This document shows, piece by piece, positions 14,705 to 23,095 of a stretch of 64,000 bases of DNA (positions are counted from its first letter, which is position 1; each line of letters begins with the position of its first letter). Made by a program: the position numbers and the translations under genes. Under the pieces are notes generated by a model. It was not told the origin of the DNA. It saw nothing but the letters and a program-made list of their open reading frames with translations, and made no database searches. Source of the stretch: an uncultured Lachnospiraceae bacterium (lineage in GTDB: Bacteria; Bacillota; Clostridia; Lachnospirales; Lachnospiraceae); NCBI GenBank assembly GCA_910586015.1, contig CAJUGJ010000001.1:1-64000 (forward strand). Reading direction: 5' to 3'.

Positions 14705-15958
14705 ATGGAAATTGCATTAATTGGAGCAGGTCAACGTGGGATGATCTATGCAGAGTATGCTTATCAAAGAGGAATTCAAATTGCAGCAGTAGTAGAGCCA
14801 AATCAAGAACGAAGAGAGATTGCAGCACAAAAACTAAATGTAAAAAAAGAATGTCTATTTACTTCTACAGAAGAGTTTTTTAAATTAGGAAAAATTTGCA
14901 AGGCAGTTATTATTGCATCGATGGATCAGGATCATTTTAATCAGACAATGACAGCATTAGAACTTGACTATGATATTTTATTAGAAAAGCCGATTTCTCC
15001 AAATCCAGTGGAATGTTTAAAAATTGCACAAAAAGCAAAACAGAAAAATAGACTTGTTGTAGTTTGTCATGTACTACGGTATACAGCCTTTTTCCGTACT
15101 TTAAAAGAGGTAATACAAGAGGGAAGTTTGGGAAGGATTTTAACAATTCAGCACAATGAAAATATCGGAAATTATCATTTTGCTCATTCCTTTGTACGCG
15201 GAAACTGGAGAAGAAGTGATTTAAGCAGTCCATTAATTATGCAGAAGTCGTGTCATGATATGGATATTTTAACATGGTTAGCAGATAGTCCTGCAACAAG
15301 AGTTTCTTCTTTTGGAAGTCTAAGTTATTTTAAAGAAGAAAATGCTCCAAAAAATAGTACCACCCGTTGTTTAGACTGTCCAGTTACAGATTGTAGATAT
15401 CATGCACTAAAGGCATATCTCCCAGCACTAGGAAGTTGGCCTGCAACAGTAGTGACCCCAAAACAGACAGAAGATGATATGAGAAACGCATTAAAAACAA
15501 GTCCTTATGGAAGATGTGTTTATCGCTGTGATAATGATGTATGTGATAAACAAGTGACAGTATTAGAATTTGAAAATGATATTACTGTTACATTTCATTT
15601 AAGTGCCTTTACAAACCACATCTGTCGAACAATAAAAGTTATGTGTGAAAATGGCGAAATTAGAGGTGGAGATGGACTAAGAGAATTAGAGTTAACTAAA
15701 TTTACATCAAATGGTGTGGATCAGTATGAACAACAAGTTATTCATACCAGTCTTTCAAGTAGTGGTCATGGTGGAGGAGATTCTAAACTTATGGAAGAAT
15801 TTTTGACACTTCTAAAGACAGGAGAAACACAAAGTATCACTTCGATTGAACGCTCAATCGAGAGCCATATTATGGCATACGCCGCAGAACTTTCTAGAAC
15901 AACTAAAAAGACGATAGAAATAAAAGAACTCAAAGAAAATTTACTCAAGGAAGAATAA
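14705..15958 (+). CDS. Gfo/Idh/MocA family NAD(P)-dependent oxidoreductase
   Basis: 417 residues. The N-terminal Rossmann fold shows MEIALIGAGQRGMIYAEYA. The family EKP motif is in DILLEKPISPNP (near residue 99). The C-terminal part is the alpha/beta substrate domain. A Cys cluster, TTRCLDCPVTDCRYH (near residue 222), is unusual for the family at large and may bind metal. Members act on sugars, inositols and their acids. Being next to uxaC and the KDG genes suggests uronate or related sugar metabolism, but transcription is convergent and the substrate is not known. The ribosome site is AAAAGGAG, 8 bases before the ATG. Confidence 0.85.
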   Translation: MEIALIGAGQRGMIYAEYAYQRGIQIAAVVEPNQERREIAAQKLNVKKECLFTSTEEFFKLGKICKAVIIASMDQDHFNQTMTALELDYDILLEKPISPNPVECLKIAQKAKQKNRLVVVCHVLRYTAFFRTLKEVIQEGSLGRILTIQHNENIGNYHFAHSFVRGNWRRSDLSSPLIMQKSCHDMDILTWLADSPATRVSSFGSLSYFKEENAPKNSTTRCLDCPVTDCRYHALKAYLPALGSWPATVVTPKQTEDDMRNALKTSPYGRCVYRCDNDVCDKQVTVLEFENDITVTFHLSAFTNHICRTIKVMCENGEIRGGDGLRELELTKFTSNGVDQYEQQVIHTSLSSSGHGGGDSKLMEEFLTLLKTGETQSITSIERSIESHIMAYAAELSRTTKKTIEIKELKENLLKEE

Positions 15959-15976
15959 ATTTATAGTAGTTTGTAG

Positions 15977-16013
15977 GGGCATGGGCTTTTCTTAACAGAA
16001 TTGACCCATGCCC
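15977..16013. terminator. Bidirectional terminator between the oxidoreductase and uxaC
   Basis: GGGCATGGG (15977-15985) pairs with CCCATGCCC (16005-16013) with a 19-base loop. It separates convergent genes. Confidence 0.7.
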
Positions 16014-16031
16014 TATAAAAACAATATTTTA

Positions 16032-17432
16032 CTAAAATCCAAAATAGTTTTTACAATTATAATAAGAAATATCTTGCACTATATTTCCTAAAAAATCAAT
16101 ATCATTTGGATATTCTCCGTTTTCTACCAAACAACCAATAAAATCGCATAAAATCCGACGGAAATATTCATGTCTGGTATAGGATAAAAAGCTTCTTGAG
16201 TCGGTCAACATACCTACAAAGTTTGCCAACAATCCAAGATTGGATAAAGAAGTCATTTGTTCTAACATACCTATTTTATGATCATTAAACCACCATGCAG
16301 AACCTTGTTGAATTTTTCCAGCAATACTGGAATCTTGAAAACATCCAAGAATTGTACCAATAGCTGCATTGTCTGAAGGATTAAGAGAATAGAGAATTGT
16401 TTTCGGCAGCTCGTCTGTTTGATTTAGGGCATCTAAAAAATCTGTTAATTGTGCAGAAGAAGCTTCTGTCAAAATACAGTCAAATCCAGTATCTGGCCCT
16501 AGTTTTTGATAACAAAGTGAGTTATTATTTCGTTTTGTGCCATAATGAAGCTGCATAACCCAGTTACGTTTATGATATTGTCTACCAACAAAAAGTAAAA
16601 AGGCTGTTTTAAATTGAAGTTCTTCTAAATGACTAATTTCTTTTTGAGAAAGACGCTTTGAAAAAATACGTTCAATTTCTTCTTCCTCTGCTGGATAATA
16701 ACATACAAAATTTAATCCATGATCTGATACTTTACAGCCCATTAAATTAAAATAATCCATTCGAATTAGAAGTGCCTGTTTTAAATCTGCAAAGGAAGAA
16801 ATTGTTTTTCCACTTGCTTCTTCTAAAGTGGATAAATATTTTAGATAGTCAGCGTTTTCAATATTCATTGCCTTGTCTGGTCGCCAAGCTGGTAAAACTT
16901 TCGTTTCAAATTTTTGCTCTGTGACAAGTTGTTTATGCCATTCTAAAGAATCCACAGGATCATCAGTAGTACAGATTAAAGTCACATTGGATTTTTTGAT
17001 TAAACCCTGTACACACATTTCTGGCAAAGCTAAAATTTCATTACAGTGATTAAATATTTTATCTGCATTTTTAGCTGTAAGGGGCTGGTGAATTCCAAAA
17101 TATCGTTGTAACTCTAAATGACTCCAGTGATAAAGAGGATTTCCAATTGCTTTTTGTAGTGTAACAGCCCATTGTTTAAATTTTTCCCAATCAGGAGCAT
17201 CTCCAGTAATATAGCGTTCATCTATTCCATTTGAACGCATTAACCGCCATTTATAATGATCACTGCCGAGCCAGATTTGAGTAATTGTATTAAATTGAAA
17301 ATTTAGAGCGATTTCTTTTGGATTTATATGACAGTGATAATCCATAATTGGCATTTTTGCAGCATAATCATAATAAAGTCGCTCGGCAGTTTTCGTAGTA
17401 AGTAAAAAGTTTTCATCCATAAATACATTCAC
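16032..17432 (-). CDS. uxaC: Glucuronate/galacturonate isomerase
   Basis: 466 residues, standard for UxaC. It converts D-glucuronate to D-fructuronate and D-galacturonate to D-tagaturonate, the first step of hexuronate breakdown. The N-terminal metal-site motif is MDYHCHINPKEIA. Other family blocks are LCTTDDPVDSLEWH and GMLTDSRSFLSYTRHEYFRR. The start is a GTG with AGGAG 8 bases upstream. It lies 26 bases behind the LacI-type regulator gene and is co-transcribed with it. Confidence 0.95.
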   Translation of the reverse strand: MNVFMDENFLLTTKTAERLYYDYAAKMPIMDYHCHINPKEIALNFQFNTITQIWLGSDHYKWRLMRSNGIDERYITGDAPDWEKFKQWAVTLQKAIGNPLYHWSHLELQRYFGIHQPLTAKNADKIFNHCNEILALPEMCVQGLIKKSNVTLICTTDDPVDSLEWHKQLVTEQKFETKVLPAWRPDKAMNIENADYLKYLSTLEEASGKTISSFADLKQALLIRMDYFNLMGCKVSDHGLNFVCYYPAEEEEIERIFSKRLSQKEISHLEELQFKTAFLLFVGRQYHKRNWVMQLHYGTKRNNNSLCYQKLGPDTGFDCILTEASSAQLTDFLDALNQTDELPKTILYSLNPSDNAAIGTILGCFQDSSIAGKIQQGSAWWFNDHKIGMLEQMTSLSNLGLLANFVGMLTDSRSFLSYTRHEYFRRILCDFIGCLVENGEYPNDIDFLGNIVQDISYYNCKNYFGF

Positions 17433-17458
17433 TTTAAGTTCTCCTTAATAAAAATGGA

Positions 17459-18466
17459 TTATTGTACAAAATCTGTTGTTCCACGTAAAATCAGATCATT
17501 CGAAATAGTAGTTTTATTTGGTACAGTAATTCCTGTAAGAACACCCATTAAAGAAGTTACAGTAGTAAGACTTAATATTTCTACATGATTGTCAATAGAA
17601 GAAAGTTCTGGCTCACAACAGTCTGCAAGCAAAGAATTATTATATCCAATAATATTAACCATTTTAGGAACTACTATTCCCTTTGATTTTAAAAACTTTA
17701 ATGTACCAACAGCTAATAAATCTTCGGCTGCAATAACTGCATCAAATCGAAGTCCATTTTCAAAGTGTTTATTAAGGAAGTTTTGTATTTCTTGGATGTT
17801 ATGAGGACATTGTAATATAAGATCTTCTTGTAAAAAAAGTTTATGAAAAATAATAGCATCTTTATATCCATTAAGTTTTTGCAGACTACTATAGGATTTG
17901 GAATGATATAAAAATAAAATACGATTTCTTTTTTCTGTAATTAGTTTACAGGTGCTATCATAAATCGCTTGACGATCATCACAGAGAGTACAATAAATAT
18001 TAGGATGATTTAGATATCCATTTATCATCATAATAGGTACTTTTGAGGCTGCCTCAAAAATGTAATTATTATCTTTATGATTCGTTTCCAAAAAACTAGA
18101 TCCAACTAAAATGACCGCATCAACTCGTTTGGATAGCAATAGTTTTAAATAGTTTTTTTTATTTTGTAATTCGTTTCCTGTACAACATAAAAATGAATCA
18201 TAACCATTTTTTCTAAGGTTTTGTTCCAGAAAATAAACTGCGTTTGAAAGAAAAATATCAGAAGAGTCAGAACACATAATACCTATAGTCTGCATAGTAT
18301 TTAGTCCTAATCCTCTGGCAAATATATTTGGTGTATAACCGATTTCTTTTATGACTGTCAAGACTTTTTGCCTTGTTTTTTCACTGACGTTGGAATTGCC
18401 GTTTAGTACTCTAGAAACAGTAGCAATAGAAACGCCAGCCCGTTCTGATACATCGTAAATATTCAT
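17459..18466 (-). CDS. LacI family regulator of uronate genes (KdgR-like)
   Basis: 335 residues. The LacI helix-turn-helix and hinge are in MNIYDVSERAGVSIATVSRV and the next 35 residues (YTPNIFARGLG). A periplasmic-binding-like sensor domain follows from about residue 60. It is encoded in one unit with uxaC and diverges from kdgK-kduI, whose promoter carries a LacI-type palindrome at the transcription start. The ligand is probably a uronate intermediate such as 2-keto-3-deoxygluconate; this is inferred from the neighbours. It resembles regulators called KdgR in Firmicutes, not the IclR-family KdgR of enterobacteria. Confidence 0.85.
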   Translation of the reverse strand: MNIYDVSERAGVSIATVSRVLNGNSNVSEKTRQKVLTVIKEIGYTPNIFARGLGLNTMQTIGIMCSDSSDIFLSNAVYFLEQNLRKNGYDSFLCCTGNELQNKKNYLKLLLSKRVDAVILVGSSFLETNHKDNNYIFEAASKVPIMMINGYLNHPNIYCTLCDDRQAIYDSTCKLITEKRNRILFLYHSKSYSSLQKLNGYKDAIIFHKLFLQEDLILQCPHNIQEIQNFLNKHFENGLRFDAVIAAEDLLAVGTLKFLKSKGIVVPKMVNIIGYNNSLLADCCEPELSSIDNHVEILSLTTVTSLMGVLTGITVPNKTTISNDLILRGTTDFVQ

Positions 18467-18621
18467 AATATTCTCGTACCTTTCGGCTCTGGCTAAGAAG
18501 TGGATAAAGCGAGATAATTAGAAAGTCTTTATTGTGAAAAGCTAGATTTATTATACAACAGCCATATCAGAATGACAAGAACTTTTCGGAAATTTGCTGG
18601 GAAATAAATGGTATAAAAGCG

Positions 18622-18670
18622 TTGACAGAAAAGAAAAATGAGAGTAAAATAAGCGATGTAAACGCTTACA
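18622..18670 (+). promoter_or_regulatory. Promoter and LacI-type operator of kdgK-kduI
   Basis: TTGACA (18622-18627), 17-base spacer, TAAAAT (18645-18650). The near-perfect palindrome TGTAAACGCTTACA (18657-18670), with the central CG typical of LacI-family sites, covers the expected transcription start. The divergent LacI-type gene at 17459-18466 is the likely repressor; CcpA is an alternative, as its sites look similar. Confidence 0.8.
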
Positions 18671-18781
18671 TAATAGATAATTTTTAGCAGTTAAAATAGT
18701 TTATTTGTTATGAGAAAGATATAAATTGGAAAAGCTAAGTGTTGTAAAAAATAAATAACACATTGAAAAAGGAGAAAAACA

Positions 18782-19813
18782 ATGGCAAAAGTAGTGACAA
18801 TGGGAGAAATTATGCTTAGGTTATCTACTCCAGGAAATGAACGATTTCTTCAAGCAGATGAATTTGATGTATGTTATGCTGGTGGTGAAGCAAATGTAGC
18901 AGTTTCTTTAGCAAATTATGGTCACGAGGCGGAGTTTGTAACAAAAGTACCAAAGAATCCGATTGGTGAATGTGCAGTAGCTGCACTTAGAAAAATGAAT
19001 GTAAGTACAAAATATATTTCTTATGGTGGTGAAAGACTAGGAATTTATTTTTTAGAAACAGGTGCTGCTATGCGTGCATCTAATGTTGTTTATGATCGTG
19101 CACATTCTTCTATTTCAACGGCGAGTGCAGATGATTTTGATTTTGACACAATCTTTGCAGGTGTAGATTGGTTTCACTTTACTGGAATTACTCCTGCCAT
19201 TTCGGACTCGGCAGCAGAACTCACAGAAATTGCTTTAAAAGCAGCAAAAAAGGCAAATGTAAAAGTTTCTTGTGACTTAAATTTTCGCAAAAAGCTCTGG
19301 TCATCTGAAAAAGCACAAAAGGTTATGACAAATTTAATGCAGTATGTAGATGTATGTATTGGAAATGAAGAAGATGCGGAAAAAGTATTAGGATTTCGTC
19401 CGGGTAATACAGATGTTACCAGTGGAGAATTAGAATTAGCTGGATATAAGAGTATTTTTGAACAGATGGTAGAAAAATTTCATTTTGAGTATGTCATTAG
19501 TTCTTTACGTGTCAGCCATAGTGCTTCTGATAACGGATGGTCAGCCTGTATCTATTCTAGAGATACAAAAGAATTCTATCATTCCAGAGAATATCGAATT
19601 ACACCGATTGTTGACAGGGTAGGTGGAGGTGACTCATTTGCTGCCGGAGTAATTTGTGGACTTCTCGATGGAAAGACTTTTAAAGATGCGTTGGAATTTG
19701 GTGTAGCAGCGTCCGCTTTAAAGCATACAATTCCAGGAGATTTTAATTTAGTTTCTAGAACAGATGTAGATAATTTAGTAGGTGGCGATGGTTCAGGGCG
19801 TGTTCAACGATAA
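18782..19813 (+). CDS. kdgK: 2-keto-3-deoxygluconate kinase
   Basis: 343 residues of the PfkB/ribokinase family. The N-terminal block is MAKVVTMGEIMLRLSTPG. CYAGGEANVAVSLANYG is the first family signature, and DRVGGGDSFAAGVICGLLDG (near residue 278) the second, with the catalytic Asp. It phosphorylates 2-keto-3-deoxygluconate to KDPG, which an aldolase then splits. The substrate is inferred from close resemblance to KdgK and from the kduI, uxaC and regulator genes beside it. The ribosome site is AAAAAGGAG. No KDPG aldolase gene is in this window. Confidence 0.88.
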   Translation: MAKVVTMGEIMLRLSTPGNERFLQADEFDVCYAGGEANVAVSLANYGHEAEFVTKVPKNPIGECAVAALRKMNVSTKYISYGGERLGIYFLETGAAMRASNVVYDRAHSSISTASADDFDFDTIFAGVDWFHFTGITPAISDSAAELTEIALKAAKKANVKVSCDLNFRKKLWSSEKAQKVMTNLMQYVDVCIGNEEDAEKVLGFRPGNTDVTSGELELAGYKSIFEQMVEKFHFEYVISSLRVSHSASDNGWSACIYSRDTKEFYHSREYRITPIVDRVGGGDSFAAGVICGLLDGKTFKDALEFGVAASALKHTIPGDFNLVSRTDVDNLVGGDGSGRVQR

Positions 19814-19853
19814 AAATTTTGATATACAAAAGAAAATAGAAATGAGGTTAAAT

Positions 19854-20717
19854 ATGGAACTTAGGACAGCAACATCTCCAAAGGATGTAAAACATTATAC
19901 GACACAACGGTTAAGAGAAGAGTTTTTAATTGATGATTTATTTTTACCAGATCAAATTAAATTAGTGTATAGTCATATTGATCGAATTATTACTGGTTCT
20001 GCAGTTCCTTTAAAGAAAGTATTGCATTTAACAGCAAAAGAAGAGTTGCGGGCAGAGTATTTTTTACAGAGAAGAGAAATGGGTATTATCAATATCGGAG
20101 GTCGTGGAACAGTTACAGTAGACAAAAAAGAATATAAATTAGAACATAAAGATGGAATGTATCTTGGAATGGGAGTAAAAGAAGTCAGTTTTGCAAGTGA
20201 AGATGAAAATAATCCAGCAAAATTTTATCTAAACAGTGCACCTGCACATACTTCTTATCCTACAGTTCTAATTCGTCCAAATGGAATACCAGCAAAAGAT
20301 GTTGTTATTGTTCAGGAAAAGAATAAAGTAGAATTAGGTTCTATGGAGATGGCAAATCACCGTGTTATCTGTAAATATATTCTTCCAGGACAAGTAGAAA
20401 GTTGTCAGCTTGTTATGGGAATGACAAAATTAATGTCAGGTTCAGTATGGAATACTATGCCATGTCATACACATGATCGCAGAATGGAAGTTTATCTTTA
20501 TTTTGATATGTCAGAAGATGCTTTGGTATTTCACTATATGGGAGAGCCTGAGGAAACAAGACATATTATAATGCGAAATGAACAGGCAGTCATTTCTCCA
20601 AGCTGGTCAATTCATTCTGGTTGTGGAACACAAGCCTATACTTTTATTTGGGGAATGGTTGGAGAAAATCAGGATTTTGATGATATGGATAGTTGTGCAA
20701 TACAAAATTTAAAATAA
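19854..20717 (+). CDS. kduI: 5-dehydro-4-deoxy-D-glucuronate isomerase
   Basis: 287 residues, slightly longer than the usual 278. It isomerises 4-deoxy-5-ketouronate, released from unsaturated pectin or glycosaminoglycan oligomers, in the route to 2-keto-3-deoxygluconate. The bicupin metal site is in MPCHTHDRRMEVYLYFD, with a further conserved His in SIHSGCGTQAYTFIWG. The frame is open into kdgK, but ATG 19854 has GAGG 6-7 bases upstream and gives the family start (MELRTATSPKDVKHY). It lies 40 bases behind kdgK in one operon. Confidence 0.93.
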   Translation: MELRTATSPKDVKHYTTQRLREEFLIDDLFLPDQIKLVYSHIDRIITGSAVPLKKVLHLTAKEELRAEYFLQRREMGIINIGGRGTVTVDKKEYKLEHKDGMYLGMGVKEVSFASEDENNPAKFYLNSAPAHTSYPTVLIRPNGIPAKDVVIVQEKNKVELGSMEMANHRVICKYILPGQVESCQLVMGMTKLMSGSVWNTMPCHTHDRRMEVYLYFDMSEDALVFHYMGEPEETRHIIMRNEQAVISPSWSIHSGCGTQAYTFIWGMVGENQDFDDMDSCAIQNLK

Positions 20718-20723
20718 TAATAT

Positions 20724-20761
20724 AGCAGAATACTCTTCTTATAAAAGTATTCTGCTATTTT
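20724..20761 (+). terminator. Terminator of kdgK-kduI
   Basis: AGCAGAATACT (20724-20734) pairs with AGTATTCTGCT (20746-20756), followed by a T-rich run. Confidence 0.8.
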
Positions 20762-20794
20762 TAGGAATAGTTTTGATTGCATACTTTTAGCATA

Positions 20795-20860
20795 CGATGG
20801 GCGGTGATACCGCCCTGTCAGACTGGCGGCAGAGGGGTAAAAGCTCTGTCGCTTTGTGTT
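20795..20860. other. GC-rich conjugative-element scar
   Basis: A GC-rich island in AT-rich surroundings with two hairpins: GGGCGGT/ACCGCCC (20799-20805/20809-20815) and GCGGCAGAG/CTCTGTCGC (20826-20834/20844-20852). One minus-strand frame reads LPLCRQSDRAVSPPIVC, a peptide fragment I associate with Clostridial conjugative transposons. It stands just before the PadR gene, and a second decayed fragment follows the hydrolase gene. Confidence 0.4.
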
Positions 20861-20880
20861 TGTTAAAATCATCTAAATGC

Positions 20881-20922
20881 TTGAATTTTAAACCTAATAT
20901 ATGTATAATAGTAATGTTACTA
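20881..20922 (+). promoter_or_regulatory. Promoter and operator of the PadR-type gene
   Basis: TTGAAT (20881-20886), 17-base spacer, TATAAT (20904-20909). A perfect palindrome, TAGTAATGTTACTA (20909-20922), starts at the last base of the -10, well placed for autorepression by the PadR-like protein. Confidence 0.75.
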
Positions 20923-20945
20923 ATAGTAATATATGGAGGATAACG

Positions 20946-21485
20946 ATGGATAATATTATTCTTGGGCTTTTACTTATGTGTAATAGAACAATATATCAAC
21001 TAAGAGAAAGAATCGACAAAGGAATAAATTTGATGTATAGCAGTAGTATGGGAAGCATACAGGCAGCTATAAAAAAATTATTGGATTGTGGATTTATCAG
21101 CTATGAGGAAATTGTTGATAATGGAAAGTATAAAAAAGTTTATTGTATAACCGAAAGTGGAAGGCAGCATTTTTTCGACTGGATAAATGCACCAATAGAA
21201 GAACAAACCCCCAAAAGTCCAGAGTTAGCAAAGCTCTATTTTATGGGATTTTCGGATAAAAAGAACCGTGAAACAAGTATACAACAACATTTAATGTTTT
21301 TGAATGAATTATATAATGTGTTGACAGTAATATGCAAAGAGGCAGAAAATTTCAAGATTTCAGAGGAAAATCAAGATATACTTAACTATCAATTTATTTC
21401 CGCTCTTTACGGAAAGGAGTTAATTAAATTCAATATCAACTGGTTTGAAAGTCTGTTAAGAAAGATGAGGGATGGTGAAATATGA
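20946..21485 (+). CDS. PadR family transcriptional regulator
   Basis: 179 residues. A winged-helix domain fills the first 80 (MDNIILGLLLMCNRTIYQLR; MGSIQAAIKKLLDCGFI; CITESGRQHFFDWI). The longer helical C-terminal part would form the dimer, as in PadR subfamily 1. It likely represses its own operon, which also encodes the hydrolase that follows. The ATG has GGAGG 5 bases upstream; the open frame further up runs through the promoter. It overlaps the next gene by 4 bases (ATGA). Confidence 0.85.
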   Translation: MDNIILGLLLMCNRTIYQLRERIDKGINLMYSSSMGSIQAAIKKLLDCGFISYEEIVDNGKYKKVYCITESGRQHFFDWINAPIEEQTPKSPELAKLYFMGFSDKKNRETSIQQHLMFLNELYNVLTVICKEAENFKISEENQDILNYQFISALYGKELIKFNINWFESLLRKMRDGEI

Positions 21486-22279
21486 AACAATACTATTTAG
21501 ATGAATCGCCTATTGTTTATTATACCAGCAGAAAGGAAAAAGCTGAGTGGATACTGTTTATACACGCTGCATTTGTAAATCACAATATGTTTCAAATACA
21601 AATTGACTATTTTCAAGATAAATACAATATTCTTACTCTTGATATTATTGGTCACGGTAAATCAACGAAAGCACGAAAAGGTGATAGTATAAATAAAATG
21701 TCAATGTGGATAAGTGAAATCCTAAAAACAGAAAAAATTGAAAAGATACATATTGTTGGGATTTCATTGGGGGCTATATTAGCTCAAGACTTTGCTAATC
21801 AGTATCCTGAAGTCGTACAATCACTTGCTTGTTTCGGCGGTTATGATATAAACAATTTTGATGTCAAAATGCAGAGAGAAAATAGTGCGTCACAGAGGCT
21901 TATGATGCTTAAAGCTATATTTTCAGTTAAATGGTTTGCGAAGTCGAATAAAAAAATATCTGCTTATACTTTGCAGGCTCAAAAGGATTTTTACGAGATG
22001 AATATTCAATTTCCTAAAAAGTCGTTTATGTATTTAGCTTCTTTGAATAGCATGATAAATGTTCAGCAAACAAAGCCAAGGAAATATCCTTTACTGATTG
22101 GTTGCGGGAAGTATGATATCCCTATGGAACTATCAGCCGTAGAAATGTGGAAGAAAAATGAGCCAGAATGTAGTGTGATTATTTTTGAGGGAGCGGGACA
22201 TTGCGTGAATATGGATACACCGAATAAATTTAATACAGCTATGGAGAAATTTTGGTTAAGTGGAAACTGCAAATGCTAA
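21482..22279 (+). CDS. Alpha/beta hydrolase
   Basis: 265 residues with an alpha/beta hydrolase fold. The oxyanion region is in LFIHAAFVNH (the usual HG is HA here), the nucleophile Ser in HIVGISLGAILAQDFA (near residue 95), and the catalytic His in GAGHCVNMDTPNKF (near residue 241). An acidic residue in the IGCGKYDIPM region probably completes the triad. The substrate is unknown: an ester or lactone is most likely. It is translationally coupled to the PadR gene, whose ligand may be the substrate or product. Confidence 0.83.
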   Translation: MKQYYLDESPIVYYTSRKEKAEWILFIHAAFVNHNMFQIQIDYFQDKYNILTLDIIGHGKSTKARKGDSINKMSMWISEILKTEKIEKIHIVGISLGAILAQDFANQYPEVVQSLACFGGYDINNFDVKMQRENSASQRLMMLKAIFSVKWFAKSNKKISAYTLQAQKDFYEMNIQFPKKSFMYLASLNSMINVQQTKPRKYPLLIGCGKYDIPMELSAVEMWKKNEPECSVIIFEGAGHCVNMDTPNKFNTAMEKFWLSGNCKC

Positions 22280-22292
22280 AAGCGATTGAATA

Positions 22293-22400
22293 CGCTGTCC
22301 TGTCTGCGGCAGTAAAACTCGTACAGATTAAACAGGTATATAAAGTAGCTGCTCATATCCTAACAAGTATAAAAGTTTTATTATTAAGAATTAAAACAAT
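22293..22400 (+). pseudogene. Decayed Cys-rich KTR-type protein remnant
   Basis: The frame starting at 22293 reads RCPVCGSKTRTD then stops at 22329-22331. CPVCGxKTR is the hallmark of small Cys-rich KTR proteins carried by conjugative elements of Firmicutes. The following 70 bases still resemble the DNA of the second Cys-x-x-Cys half but hold stops. It is a broken copy. Confidence 0.45.
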
Positions 22401-22405
22401 TATAG

Positions 22406-22434
22406 TTGCGATACGTTATACTTTGTGTTATGAT
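22406..22434 (+). promoter_or_regulatory. Promoter of the phage-like orphan gene
   Basis: TTGCGA (22406-22411), 17-base spacer, TATGAT (22429-22434), 31 bases before the start codon. Confidence 0.65.
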
Positions 22435-22465
22435 TAAAAAACGAAAAGAAGAAAGGAAAAGTATA

Positions 22466-23095
22466 ATGTTAAAGGTTTCAAAGACCAGTGTAATGAACTT
22501 AGAAAATGCAATACGAGGAGCAAGAAATCCACTCAATAGCTGGACAAAATCGGATAGTTTTGTAAAAGATGGTATGTTTGAGTTAGGGGAGCAAGATAGA
22601 ATATTAGCACGAAGACTTTGCAGAGCTGGAAGCGACCACAGAAAATTTATTCGTCAGATTTTCGTTTCTGTAGATATTTTAGCACCTATTTATTGGTGGA
22701 AAGAATATGATACCTATAAAGTTGGAACAGTAGCAAATTCTACAAGTACTATGCACAAAATTCATAGTAAGCCTTTTGAATTAGAGGATTTTAGTTGCGA
22801 TCATATGACACCAGAAAGTAAAAAAGTATTTGGAGAGTATTTAGAGTATTTAGAGAATGTTCGAAGAAAGTTTTTGGAATGTAAAGATAAAAAGGATTGG
22901 TATGATTTAATTCAACTTCTCCCCTCAAGTTATCAACAATTACGTACCTGTTCGTTAAATTACGAGGTTTTAATTCATATATACTATGCAAGAAAAGAAC
23001 ATAAACTAGAAGAATGGCATACTTTCTGTCGATGGGTTGAAGAGCTTCCCTATGCAAAAGATCTGATTTTAATTCAAGACGAAGGGGAAATTTAA
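22466..23095 (+). CDS. Phage-type conserved protein of unknown function
   Basis: 209 residues. The conserved-looking core is AGSDHRKFIRQIFVSVDI followed by APIYWWKEYDTYKVGTVANS, then TSTMHKIH and FSCDHM. Proteins with this WWKExDTYKxGTxANS block are frequent in phages and prophages of Firmicutes and are usually unnamed. The His, Arg and Asp residues hint at an enzyme, but I assign no function. The frame is open 20 codons further up, through the promoter; ATG 22466 has GAAAGGA about 8 bases before it. It overlaps the end of the convergent PRC-barrel gene by 4 bases. No other phage gene is nearby. Confidence 0.7.
   Translation: MLKVSKTSVMNLENAIRGARNPLNSWTKSDSFVKDGMFELGEQDRILARRLCRAGSDHRKFIRQIFVSVDILAPIYWWKEYDTYKVGTVANSTSTMHKIHSKPFELEDFSCDHMTPESKKVFGEYLEYLENVRRKFLECKDKKDWYDLIQLLPSSYQQLRTCSLNYEVLIHIYYARKEHKLEEWHTFCRWVEELPYAKDLILIQDEGEI

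Noticed and set aside
22252-22437. 61-codon open frame behind the hydrolase gene
   Set aside because: It overlaps the hydrolase gene, lacks a ribosome site, and covers the KTR remnant in another frame.
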